DNA of 64,000 nt, taken from Streptomyces sp. NBC_01498. GTDB taxonomy: Bacteria > Actinomycetota > Actinomycetes > Streptomycetales > Streptomycetaceae. The position numbers and the translations under genes are program-made. Shown piece after piece: positions 8,243 through 16,019 of this stretch. Every line of letters begins with the position of its first letter. Within the stretch, counting starts at the first letter, position 1. Location of the stretch: assembly GCF_036327775.1 (NCBI RefSeq), contig NZ_CP109598.1:1488001-1552000 (forward strand). Reading direction: 5' to 3'. Under the pieces are notes generated by a model, which was given only the letters and a program-made list of their open reading frames with translations, did no database searches and was not told the DNA's origin.

Positions 8243-9521
8243 CTGGGCGGGGAACGTCGGCGCGCGTCCCGCCCGTGTGCTCTCCCCCGCCTCCGTGGAG
8301 GAGGTCGCCGAGGCGGTCCGTACGGCCGCGGCGGACGGACTGCGGGTCAAGGCGGTCGGCACGGGGCACTCGTTCACCTCCGTGGCGGCCACCGACGGTC
8401 TGCTGATACGGCCCGAACTCCTCACCGGCATCCGGGAGATCGACCGGGCGGCGGGCACCGTCACCGTCGAGGCGGGCACCCCGCTCAGACGGCTGAACGA
8501 GGCCCTGGCGCGGGAGGGCCTGTCGCTCACCAACATGGGCGACATCATGGATCAGACCGTGGCCGGGGCGACTTCCACGGGCACGCACGGCACGGGCCGC
8601 GAGTCGGCGTCGATCGCCGCGCAGATCCGGGCGCTGGAACTGGTCACGGCGGACGGCTCCGTACTGACGTGTTCACCGACGGAGCACGCGGACGTCTTCG
8701 CCAGCGCGCGGATCGGGCTCGGCGCGCTGGGGGTCGTCACGGCGGTCACCTTCGCCGTGGAGCCGGTGTTCCTGCTGACGGCGCGTGAGGAGCCGATGTC
8801 CTTCGACCGGGTGACGTCCGACTTCGACGCGCTCGTCACCGAGAACGAACACTTCGAGTTCTACTGGTTCCCGCACACCGGCAACTGCAACACCAAGCGC
8901 AACAACCGCAGCGCGGGCCCGGCGGCCCCTCCCGGCACGGTGAGCGGCTGGATCGAGGACGAGTTCCTCTCCAACGGGCTCTTCCAGGTGGCGTGTTCGC
9001 TCGGCCGGGCGGTGCCCGGTGCCATTCCGGCGATCGCCAGGCTCTCCAGCCGCGCCCTGTCCGCCCGTCTGTACACGGACATCCCTTACAAGGTCTTCAC
9101 GAGCCCGCGCCGGGTGCGTTTCGTCGAGATGGAGTACGCGCTGCCCCGCGAGAGCGCCGTCACCGCACTGCGCGAGGTCAAGGCCATGATTGAGCGCTCA
9201 CCACTACGAGTGAGTTTCCCGGTGGAGGTGCGGACCGCGCCCGCCGACGACATCCCGCTGTCGACGGCGTCGGGCCGGGAGACGGCGTACATCGCGGTCC
9301 ATCTGTACCGGGGCACGCCCTACCGGTCGTACTTCACGGCGGTGGAGCGGATCATGACCGCGCACGGCGGCCGGCCGCACTGGGGCAAGGTGCACACGCG
9401 GGACGCGGCGTATCTGGCGGGGGTCTATCCGCGCTTCGAGGAGTTCACGTCGGTACGCGACCGGCTGGACCCGGAGCGGCTGTTCGGGAATCCGTATCTG
9501 CGGCGGGTCGTCGGCGGGTGA
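8187..9521 (+). CDS. FAD-dependent sugar-lactone oxidase (ALO/GULO family)
   Basis: A 444-residue oxidase of the D-arabinono-1,4-lactone / L-gulono-1,4-lactone oxidase family. The N-terminal FAD-binding PCMH domain (about residues 25-190) shows AVGTGHSFTSVAATDG and GATSTGTHGTG. The C-terminal ALO domain carries the HWGKVHTRD motif near residue 395, whose His-Trp-x-Lys is typical of aldonolactone oxidases. The ATG at 8187 has GGGAGG about 10 bases upstream and lies inside the end of the MFS gene (56 bp overlap in another frame). Alditol oxidase is a related alternative. No signal peptide is seen, so it acts in the cytoplasm. Confidence 0.88.
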   Translation: MTNSGTGATTRNPTSTWRNWAGNVGARPARVLSPASVEEVAEAVRTAAADGLRVKAVGTGHSFTSVAATDGLLIRPELLTGIREIDRAAGTVTVEAGTPLRRLNEALAREGLSLTNMGDIMDQTVAGATSTGTHGTGRESASIAAQIRALELVTADGSVLTCSPTEHADVFASARIGLGALGVVTAVTFAVEPVFLLTAREEPMSFDRVTSDFDALVTENEHFEFYWFPHTGNCNTKRNNRSAGPAAPPGTVSGWIEDEFLSNGLFQVACSLGRAVPGAIPAIARLSSRALSARLYTDIPYKVFTSPRRVRFVEMEYALPRESAVTALREVKAMIERSPLRVSFPVEVRTAPADDIPLSTASGRETAYIAVHLYRGTPYRSYFTAVERIMTAHGGRPHWGKVHTRDAAYLAGVYPRFEEFTSVRDRLDPERLFGNPYLRRVVGG

Positions 9522-10001
9522 TCGGCGGGCCGGGCCGGTCGCGGGGATCGGGCCGGCGGGCACGGCAATCGGCAAGGTCGGCTCCGCTTCGGTAGGTTGT
9601 GTGAATGGGCACACCGGGGCGGCATACCGACGCTCCCTCAACTCCCGGAAGCCGCCAGAACTTCGGTGGCGTGGCAGTCCACCCCGATGGCCCGAATGGA
9701 GTACTGTGGCGAGCCCTGGGGCCGGACTCCTTCACAGGTGTCCGGGCCTTTCGGGAGGGGGCCACGTGGCACTCGATCCGGCGGCGCGAGGGCACCGCAC
9801 GGGCGCCTGCTACACAGCGTGACCAGGTCTGTCACTCTGCGTCGTAAACTGGCAACCGTGTCATGACGGCGTTCCAGGGCCCGTGCCCGACACGCCGGGC
9901 AACTCGGCAAGGTTGTGGCAGGCTGCACCCGGGCAGGTCACACTCGACTAGCGGAAGCAGCGACGCACGTGACGTCGGCAGGCACCACCCGGGAGGTTCC
10001 C
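9522..10001. other. Intergenic region upstream of sepH
   Basis: A 480 bp stretch without a gene I can support. A possible -10 element TAAACT lies at 9846-9851, about 150 bp before the sepH start; I could not find a good -35 at the right distance. Several short overlapping frames at 9597-9866 have no ribosome site and no recognisable similarity. Confidence 0.4.
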
Positions 10002-11042
10002 ATGCCCGAACTGCGTGTCGTGGCCGTCTCCAACGACGGCACACGACTGGTGCTCAAGGCTGCCGACAGCACGGAGTACACGCTCCCCATCGACGAGCGG
10101 CTGCGCGCGGCCGTGCGCAACGACCGTGCCCGGCTCGGCCAGATCGAGATCGAGGTGGAGAGCCACCTCAGGCCCCGTGACATCCAGGCGCGGATACGTT
10201 CCGGAGCCTCCGCCGAGGAGGTCGCCCAGATGGCCGGGATCCCGGTCGACCGGGTCCGGCGGTTCGAGGGTCCCGTGCTGGCCGAGCGCGCCTTCATGGC
10301 CGAGCGCGCCAGGAAGACGCCGGTGCGCCGGCCGGGCGAGAACACCGGTCCCCAGCTGGGCGAGGCCGTGAACGAGCGGCTGATGATGCGCGGCGCCGAG
10401 AAGGAGACCGCGCAGTGGGACTCGTGGCGGCGTGACGACGGCACCTGGGAAGTCCTGCTGGTCTACCGGGTCGCGGGCGAACCGCACTCGGCGAGCTGGA
10501 CGTACGACCCGCCCCGGCGGCTCGTCCAGGCCGTGGACGACGAGGCGCGCTCGCTGATCGGCGAGACCGACGACTCGCTCGCCCTGGGGACGAAGGAGCC
10601 GAGCTTCCCGTTCGTGCCGCGTATCGCGCGGCTGCCGCGGGATCGCGAACGGCCCCTGGACCGTGCCCTGGAGCGGCAGTCGGCGCCCGATCCGGACGAC
10701 GACACCAGCGAGCGCGACACCCTGACCAGCCTGCTGGAGGCGGTGCCGAGCTTCCGGGGCGACATGGTGGTCCCGGAGCGGCCCACGCAGCCCGAGCCGC
10801 CGGCGATCGAGCCGGGCCAGATGGACGACGACGAGGAACCGGTGGCACCGGCCGCCTCGGCGGGCGCCGGGTCGGCGTACGCGGACGTGCTGATGCCCCG
10901 TTCGGTCGCGGGACACCGCGACCGGCTGACCGGGACGACGGACCGTCAGGCGGAGGCCGACGGCGTACGGCCGGGGCGCCGGGCCGCCGTGCCGAGCTGG
11001 GACGAGATCGTGTTCGGCACGCGCCGCAAGAAGCAGGACTGA
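10002..11042 (+). CDS. sepH: Cell-division regulator SepH
   Basis: A 346-residue protein matching Streptomyces SepH, which binds FtsZ and stimulates filament assembly during sporulation septation. The N-terminal DUF3071 domain (about residues 1-160) begins MPELRVVAVSNDGTRLVLKA and contains a predicted helix-turn-helix (RDIQARIRSGASAEEVAQMA, then GIPVDRVRRFEGPV), the region reported to engage FtsZ. The middle is acidic and disordered. The C-terminus ends in the conserved PSWDEIVFGTRRKK. The ATG at 10002 has GGGAGG 6 bases upstream; the frame is open further up but non-conserved. A long hairpin follows the gene, so it is monocistronic. Confidence 0.95.
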   Translation: MPELRVVAVSNDGTRLVLKAADSTEYTLPIDERLRAAVRNDRARLGQIEIEVESHLRPRDIQARIRSGASAEEVAQMAGIPVDRVRRFEGPVLAERAFMAERARKTPVRRPGENTGPQLGEAVNERLMMRGAEKETAQWDSWRRDDGTWEVLLVYRVAGEPHSASWTYDPPRRLVQAVDDEARSLIGETDDSLALGTKEPSFPFVPRIARLPRDRERPLDRALERQSAPDPDDDTSERDTLTSLLEAVPSFRGDMVVPERPTQPEPPAIEPGQMDDDEEPVAPAASAGAGSAYADVLMPRSVAGHRDRLTGTTDRQAEADGVRPGRRAAVPSWDEIVFGTRRKKQD

Positions 11043-11095
11043 GCCGGGGCGGGACTCGGCGGCGGGGCCGGACCGGACCCGTGGAGGACTGAGAT

Positions 11096-11149
11096 CGCCA
11101 GGGGCCGGGGCCGTACGCGTACGACGCGATACGGCCCCGGCCCCTGGCG
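11096..11149 (+). terminator. Strong hairpin terminator after sepH
   Basis: A perfect 20-base-pair stem (arms 11096-11115 and 11130-11149) with a 14-base loop, between sepH and the convergent sulfurtransferase. It can serve both strands. There is no U-run, as is common in Streptomyces. Confidence 0.85.
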
Positions 11150-11182
11150 TCGGCCCCCTGCGTCGGGCGGGGGCTCCGGGTG

Positions 11183-12022
11183 TCAGCTCGGCTCGGGGCC
11201 GGTCGCCACCGGGCGCCCGGGGTCCGACGTCCACTCCGACCAGGAACCGGCGTAGAGCGCCGGGGCCGGCAGGCCCGCGATCTCCATGGCCAGCAACTGG
11301 TGGGCGGCGGAGACACCGGAGCCGCAGTAGACACCGGTCCCGGGGCCGGTGTTGCCGGCCGTCACGCCCAGCGACCTGAACCGTTCGGCGAGCGCCCCGG
11401 CCGGGAGGAAGCGGCCGTCCGCGCCGACGTTCTCGGAGGTGGGCGCCGAGACCGCGCCCGGAATGTGCCCGCCGACCCGGTCCAGCGGCTCGACGTCGCC
11501 CCGGTAGCGTTCGGCCGCGCGCGCGTCGAGCAGCAGCCCGTCGCGGGCCAGCGCGGCGGCGGTGTCCGCGTCCAGCAGCGGGAGCCCGCCCGGCACGGGA
11601 CGGAAGTCGCCCGCCGCCGGTGCCGGGACCTCGGTCGTCAACGGGCCGTCCCAGGCGGCGAGTCCGCCGTCCAGCACCCGTACGTCCGGGTGGCCGGTCC
11701 AGCGCAGCAGCCACCAGGCACGGGCCGCGGCCCAGCCGAGACCCGCGTCGTAGACGACGACGGGGGTGCCGGACGAGACACCCGCGCGGCGCATCGCGGC
11801 GCCGAACTCCGCGACGTCCGGGAGGGGGTGACGGCCGCCGGCGCCGGGCGGGCCGGCCAGTTCCGCGTCCAGATCGACGAAGACGGCGCCCGGCAGATGG
11901 CCCGCCTCGTACTCCGGACGTCCGGGCGGGGCGCCGGGCACGTAACGGACGTCGAGCAGGACGGGCGGCCGGGGGCCGGCGGACGCGTCGGCGAGTTCGG
12001 AGGCGGAGATGATCGCTGTCAT
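11183..12022 (-). CDS. Rhodanese-type sulfurtransferase (SseA-like)
   Basis: A 279-residue tandem-rhodanese protein. The N-terminal inactive rhodanese domain (about residues 5-130) contains LLDVRYVPGAPPGRPEYEAGHLPGA split across the fold. The C-terminal catalytic domain (about 150-275) carries the persulfide cysteine in YCGSGVSA, the CG(S/T)GV(T/S) loop typical of 3-mercaptopyruvate sulfurtransferases rather than CRKGV thiosulfate enzymes. The ATG at 12022 has a GAGG element about 8 bases upstream and begins MTAIISASELAD; longer starts at 12031 and above lack a ribosome site. It is divergent from the VOC gene. Confidence 0.88.
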   Translation of the reverse strand: MTAIISASELADASAGPRPPVLLDVRYVPGAPPGRPEYEAGHLPGAVFVDLDAELAGPPGAGGRHPLPDVAEFGAAMRRAGVSSGTPVVVYDAGLGWAAARAWWLLRWTGHPDVRVLDGGLAAWDGPLTTEVPAPAAGDFRPVPGGLPLLDADTAAALARDGLLLDARAAERYRGDVEPLDRVGGHIPGAVSAPTSENVGADGRFLPAGALAERFRSLGVTAGNTGPGTGVYCGSGVSAAHQLLAMEIAGLPAPALYAGSWSEWTSDPGRPVATGPEPS

Positions 12023-12314
12023 GCGTGCCATCCTCGCGCACCGGCCGGGACGTCCGGCCGGGACCCGGTGCGGGATGTCGCGGGAATGTGACGTGAATGT
12101 CAAAACAGTCATCCTCTTGCTGGATCACGCCAAAAGCGGCGCGGCCGGGGCGCTATATGCGACAGGGAGTGGAACCATCTGCTCAGGCACCCAGTGCCAC
12201 GCCGTACCGAGGCGCACCGCCTGTCCCCCCGCGTGTCCATCCCGATCACGGGCCGTCCCGAACAGGGCCGACCCGCTCAATGCCGTCCCCGAACGGCCCT
12301 AGGAGAGTGCGACG

Positions 12315-13094
12315 ATGACCGAGGCGACCTGCCGAGAGCCCGGCACTCCGTGCCGAGTAAGTCTGATGGTGCGCGACCTCGGCAGGACACAGGACTTCTA
12401 CGGAGGTCTGTTCGGCTGGAAGTTCGCCCAGATGGCGGGGTCCGAGCGGCTGGGCCATCAGGTGCGCGCCTTCCTGGACGGCCAGGAGGTCGCCGGGATC
12501 GGTCAACTGCCCTCGGGAAGACGGCAGTCGATCGCCTGGACGACCTATCTCGCGACGGACGACGCGGACGCGACGGCGGCGGCGATCCGGGGCTGGGGCG
12601 GCACCGTCGGGGTGGGGCCGCTGGACGCGGGCGAGGACGGACGACTCGCGCTCGTGTCGGACCCGGCCGGCGCGACGTTCGGCATCCGGCAGGCCCGGGA
12701 GCGTTCCGCCGTCACCGCGGCGGACGGGCACGGGACGCCGGTGCGGCGCGAGTTGGTGACCCGCGAGCCCGGGTGGGCGACCGCGTTCTACCGGTCGGTG
12801 TTCGGCTACGAGGTGACGCGCGCGGGCGGCCGGGCCGACGGCACGGTGACGCTGAGCCTCGGGGGGCGCGCGGTGGCCACGGTGCACGGGGTGGGCGAGG
12901 CGCCGGGCCCGGTCCGGGGCTCGTACTGGACGACGTACTTCGAGGTGGACGACACCGACGCCGCGGTACGGCTGGTCGCCGGGGCGGGCGGCCATGTGAT
13001 CGTCCCGGCACGGGAGACGGCGGCCGGGCGGGCCGCGACGGTGGCCGATCCGGAGGGCGCGGTGTTCGGCGTGGTGCGGTCGGCGGGCCGCTGA
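12315..13094 (+). CDS. Two-domain VOC (glyoxalase/bleomycin-resistance) protein
   Basis: A 259-residue protein made of two vicinal-oxygen-chelate domains, about residues 10-125 and 135-255. Each begins with a beta strand followed by DFYGGLFGW or AFYRSVFGYEV and ends with a DP(A/E)GA strand (SDPAGATFGIRQ, ADPEGAVFGVVR). The usual His/Glu metal ligands are not obvious, so it may be a ligand-binding rather than catalytic member. In Streptomyces such proteins are often annotated as hydroxylase or antibiotic-resistance relatives. AGGAGA precedes the ATG at 12315. It stands alone between the divergent sulfurtransferase and the convergent tdk. Confidence 0.8.
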   Translation: MTEATCREPGTPCRVSLMVRDLGRTQDFYGGLFGWKFAQMAGSERLGHQVRAFLDGQEVAGIGQLPSGRRQSIAWTTYLATDDADATAAAIRGWGGTVGVGPLDAGEDGRLALVSDPAGATFGIRQARERSAVTAADGHGTPVRRELVTREPGWATAFYRSVFGYEVTRAGGRADGTVTLSLGGRAVATVHGVGEAPGPVRGSYWTTYFEVDDTDAAVRLVAGAGGHVIVPARETAAGRAATVADPEGAVFGVVRSAGR

Positions 13095-13292
13095 GCGGGG
13101 ACGGCGGGGGAACGGGCGGCAACGCCCGGGGTGCCAGGGCGGGTACGGCTCGTGGCGGGGTGTCCCGGGCCGTACGCGGGGCGGGGCTCCGGTGGTACGA
13201 CGCGGGCCGCCCCCGCCCGGCGGAGGGTCCGGTCGTACGACCCGGTCGGCCGGGCCGGGCCGTGCCGCTCCGGTCGGGCCGGTCGTCCCGCG

Positions 13293-13349
13293 CCCGTACG
13301 GTGCGCCTCAGGCCGTACCGTGCTTCTCAGGCCGTACGGTGCGCCCCGC
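13293..13349. repeat. Three tandem 19-bp repeats across the tdk stop codon
   Basis: Three near-identical 19-bp units (13293-13311, 13312-13330, 13331-13349) with consensus GCCGTACGGTGCGCCTCAG. The third unit is tdk coding sequence and the middle one supplies its stop codon, so the 3' end of tdk has been duplicated outward. Confidence 0.75.
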
Positions 13350-13998
13350 CGCCGATCTCGACCGGCAGCACATCCGGCGACAGCGTCGCCGCCCGCGCCG
13401 TGGCCGCCGTCATCCGGCGCCGGTGGTGGCGGCGGCACAGCACCTCGTAGCCGATCTCGTCCTCGGACTGATGCACGTCGCCCACGACGACCTGGGCGCC
13501 CTCGACCACCATCACCCCGCCCACCGAACGGGCGTTGTGCGTGGCCCGTGCCCCGCACCAGCACAGCGCCTCGACCTGGAGGACCTCGACGCGGTCGGCG
13601 AGTTCCACCAGCCGCTGCGAGCCGGGAAAGAGCTTGGTGCGGAAGTCGGTGGTGATCCCGAAGGCGAAGACGTCCAGTTCGAGGTCGTCCACGATCCGCG
13701 CGAGCTGGTCGATCTGTACGGGGGCGAGGAACTGCGCCTCGTCGGCGATCACGTAGTCGCAACGGCCGCCCTGCGAGAGGCGGTCCACGATGTACGCGTA
13801 GAAGTCGAAGTCCCCGGCCGCCTCGACGGCGTCGGTCACCAGGCCGAGCCGGGAGGAGAGCTTGCCCTCGCCCGCGCGGTCGTCGCGCGTGAAGATCATG
13901 CCGAGGAGACCGCGCGCCGAGCGGTTGTGCTCGATCTGAAGAGCCAGGGTGCTCTTTCCGCAGTCCATCGTTCCGGAGAAGAACACCAGCTCGGGCAT
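13327..13998 (-). CDS. tdk: Thymidine kinase (type II)
   Basis: A 223-residue type II thymidine kinase for thymidine salvage. The P-loop is FFSGTMDCGKST (residues 6-17), the Walker B/catalytic segment is VIADEAQFL (about residue 84), and the zinc site is formed by the CWCG pair (about 145) and a C-terminal CRRHH. Length and motifs match the family. The ATG at 13998 starts MPELVFFSGTMDCGKS. The C-terminal 20 residues are variable, and the stop falls inside a tandem repeat, so the exact end may differ from relatives. It is downstream of the phosphodiesterase gene on the same strand with a small gap of 68 bp. Confidence 0.95.
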   Translation of the reverse strand: MPELVFFSGTMDCGKSTLALQIEHNRSARGLLGMIFTRDDRAGEGKLSSRLGLVTDAVEAAGDFDFYAYIVDRLSQGGRCDYVIADEAQFLAPVQIDQLARIVDDLELDVFAFGITTDFRTKLFPGSQRLVELADRVEVLQVEALCWCGARATHNARSVGGVMVVEGAQVVVGDVHQSEDEIGYEVLCRRHHRRRMTAATARAATLSPDVLPVEIGGGAHRTA

Positions 13999-14044
13999 GA
14001 GGAAGTGACGGCCTTTCAGATACGGACAGGGCTGCTCGTCGCAC

Positions 14045-14060
14045 GCCGGAGGGCTCCGGC
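14045..14060 (-). terminator. Short hairpin after phosphodiesterase gene
   Basis: GCCGGAG and CTCCGGC arms with a 2-base spacer, 6 bp downstream of the stop at 14067. It is a weak candidate that may separate this gene from tdk. Confidence 0.35.
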
Positions 14061-14066
14061 GGGCGG

Positions 14067-15287
14067 CTACGAGCGTACTTCGAGGAGCGGGACCAACTGT
14101 TCGACGGGGGTCATCGACCCGTGCATCCCGACCATCGCGGACTCGCGCGGCTCCCGGACGGAGGCGGTGATCACCACATCGTCGTGGGCCGCGGCCACCA
14201 CGTCGCCGATCCGGCCGTACACCCGCTCCTCGAACGCGCCGGGCGGGCCGAACCAGCCCGCCGCCACCGCCTCGTCACGGCTCGCGATCCAGAACCGGTC
14301 CCCCAGCACCTCGCGCCAGACGGTGAGGACGTCCGCCTCGGCGCCCGGCACCGCGTACACGTGCCGCGCGCGTCCCTCACCGCCCAGGAGGGCCACGCCG
14401 GCACGCAGCTCCCAGTCCTCGTCGAAGTCGACGCGCGACTCCTCGTCGAAGGGGATGTCGATCATGCCGTGGTCGGCGGTGACGAACAGGGCGGAACGGG
14501 GCGGCAGTTGCTCCGCCAGACGCTGGGCGAGCCGGTCCACGTACATCAGCTGGCCGCGCCAGGCGTCGGAGTCCATACCGAACTTGTGGCCCTTGCCGTC
14601 GACCTCGCTGTAGTACGTGTAGACGAGCGAGCGGTCCCCGGCGGCCAGTTGGGCGGCGGCCAGGTCCATCCGCTCCTCGCCGGAGAGACGCCCGTGGAAG
14701 GTGCCGCCGCTCAGGGCGATGTCGGTGAGCGGGGTGCGTTCGAAGGTCGGGGAGGACACCTGCGCGGTGTGCACCCCGGCCGCGTCGGCGAGTTGGAAAA
14801 GAGTCGGGTACGGCTGCCAGACGTGCGGGTCGGTCCACGGGCGCCAGCGGAGCTGGTTCATCAGCGCGCCGGTCGCGGGGTCCCGGACGGTGTACCCGGG
14901 CAGACCGTGGGCGCCGGGGGTCAGGCCCGTACCGACGGAGGCGAGGGAGGTCGCGGTGGTGGCGGGGAATCCGGCGGTGATCGGCCGGCCGGTGCCGCCG
15001 CGCGAACTGCCCAGCAGCGACGTCAGATAGGGCGCCTCGTCCGGGTGGTCCTTGATCTGCTGCCAGCCGAGGCCGTCGATCAGGAAGACGCAGTTGCGGT
15101 CGGCCGGGGTGAGTTCGGGTATGACGGCGGCCGAAGCGCCTCGCGCTCCGGACGGGAGGGGCACGCCCTGGCCCGCGAGGAGGGTGGGCAGCAGATCGGC
15201 GAGCGAGCCGCCGCCGTACTCCGGGACGGGCGCGGTGTCCAGCGCGAGCGGTTCCGGATCGTGCCAGGCGGCGGGCGGGGTGGGCAT
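14067..15287 (-). CDS. Alkaline-phosphatase-superfamily phosphodiesterase
   Basis: A 406-residue protein of the nucleotide pyrophosphatase/phosphodiesterase branch of the alkaline phosphatase superfamily. The first metal-site segment is NCVFLIDGLGW (about residues 65-75). The nucleophile Thr lies in ITAGFPATTATSLASVGTGL (about 105-125), followed by HGLPGYTVRD. The second metal site is LFVTADHGMIDIP (about 265-277). No signal peptide is seen, so it is cytoplasmic. The start ATG overlaps the stop of the upstream DUF5998 gene by one base (TGATG), so the pair is translationally coupled. The substrate is unknown. Confidence 0.88.
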   Translation of the reverse strand: MPTPPAAWHDPEPLALDTAPVPEYGGGSLADLLPTLLAGQGVPLPSGARGASAAVIPELTPADRNCVFLIDGLGWQQIKDHPDEAPYLTSLLGSSRGGTGRPITAGFPATTATSLASVGTGLTPGAHGLPGYTVRDPATGALMNQLRWRPWTDPHVWQPYPTLFQLADAAGVHTAQVSSPTFERTPLTDIALSGGTFHGRLSGEERMDLAAAQLAAGDRSLVYTYYSEVDGKGHKFGMDSDAWRGQLMYVDRLAQRLAEQLPPRSALFVTADHGMIDIPFDEESRVDFDEDWELRAGVALLGGEGRARHVYAVPGAEADVLTVWREVLGDRFWIASRDEAVAAGWFGPPGAFEERVYGRIGDVVAAAHDDVVITASVREPRESAMVGMHGSMTPVEQLVPLLEVRS

Positions 15288-15886
15288 CAGCGGCCGGTCG
15301 GGGAGGCGGTGGCCGCGGTGGCTTCGGAGAGCGACTGGGCGAAGACGAGCGTCTGGCGGACGGTGTCGGGGCCGTCACCGGCCTCGCTGACGCGCAGGCT
15401 CAGGTCGTCGGCGGTGGAGTTGCCGGTGTAGCCGTGATCGGCGTCGCAGTTGGGGTCGCCGCAGGCGGCGGGCTCAAGATCGATACGGGAGACGGCCCCC
15501 CAGCCGATGGTCAGGACGACCTCGCGGGGCAGGGTGCCGGGGGTGTACGACTCCGGGTTGGCGACGACGCGGCTGACCACGACGGACGAGATCCGGTCCA
15601 GCTTGACCGACTCGGTCGAGGTGGTGGCGTACGGGGTCGGCGAACTGGTGTCGGCGGCCTGCTCGTCGGTGTGGCTGACGATGAAGCGGTGGGCGGTGAG
15701 GACGAGGACGGTGACGTGCCGGCGGACCTCGTTGGAGTCGAACGTCGTCTCCTGGTGCACCAGGTACGAGGCGATCGGCTCCCCTCCGACGGCGGCCTCC
15801 ACCGCCTCGGCCACGAGAGCCGGGTAGTAGCCGCTGCGCTCGATCGCCGTGCGCAGCCCCTGGGTCGTCGTACCGGTCTTCGCCAT
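15287..15886 (-). CDS. DUF5998 family protein
   Basis: A 199-residue actinobacterial protein of the DUF5998 family, function unknown. It starts MAKTGTTTQGLRTAIERSG and includes ASYLVHQETTFDSNEVRRHV and a cysteine-containing segment ACGDPNCDADHGYTG (about residues 150-165). Overlap of its stop with the phosphodiesterase start shows the two act or at least are made together. An in-frame ATG three codons upstream (15895) is an equally possible start; the ribosome site is weak for both. Confidence 0.85.
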   Translation of the reverse strand: MAKTGTTTQGLRTAIERSGYYPALVAEAVEAAVGGEPIASYLVHQETTFDSNEVRRHVTVLVLTAHRFIVSHTDEQAADTSSPTPYATTSTESVKLDRISSVVVSRVVANPESYTPGTLPREVVLTIGWGAVSRIDLEPAACGDPNCDADHGYTGNSTADDLSLRVSEAGDGPDTVRQTLVFAQSLSEATAATASPTGR

Positions 15887-16019
15887 GGCCCCCATCCTAC
15901 GGGGGTGGGACGCGTGGCCAGGACCGTGCGGAACAGGGAACTCTCCGCGCGCGGATCGCCCGGAGCGGTCCGGACGGACGGCGGCGCCGGCCTGCGGAAC
16001 AGGGCTTTTCGGACATCCC

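Noticed and set aside
9597..9866. Overlapping 73-89 residue frames upstream of sepH
   Set aside because: No ribosome site, three frames open at once, and no similarity I can recognise. A small conserved protein cannot be excluded.
13095..13326. A coding region between the VOC gene and tdk
   Set aside because: Only GC-rich shadow frames and CGTACGG-rich repeats are seen.
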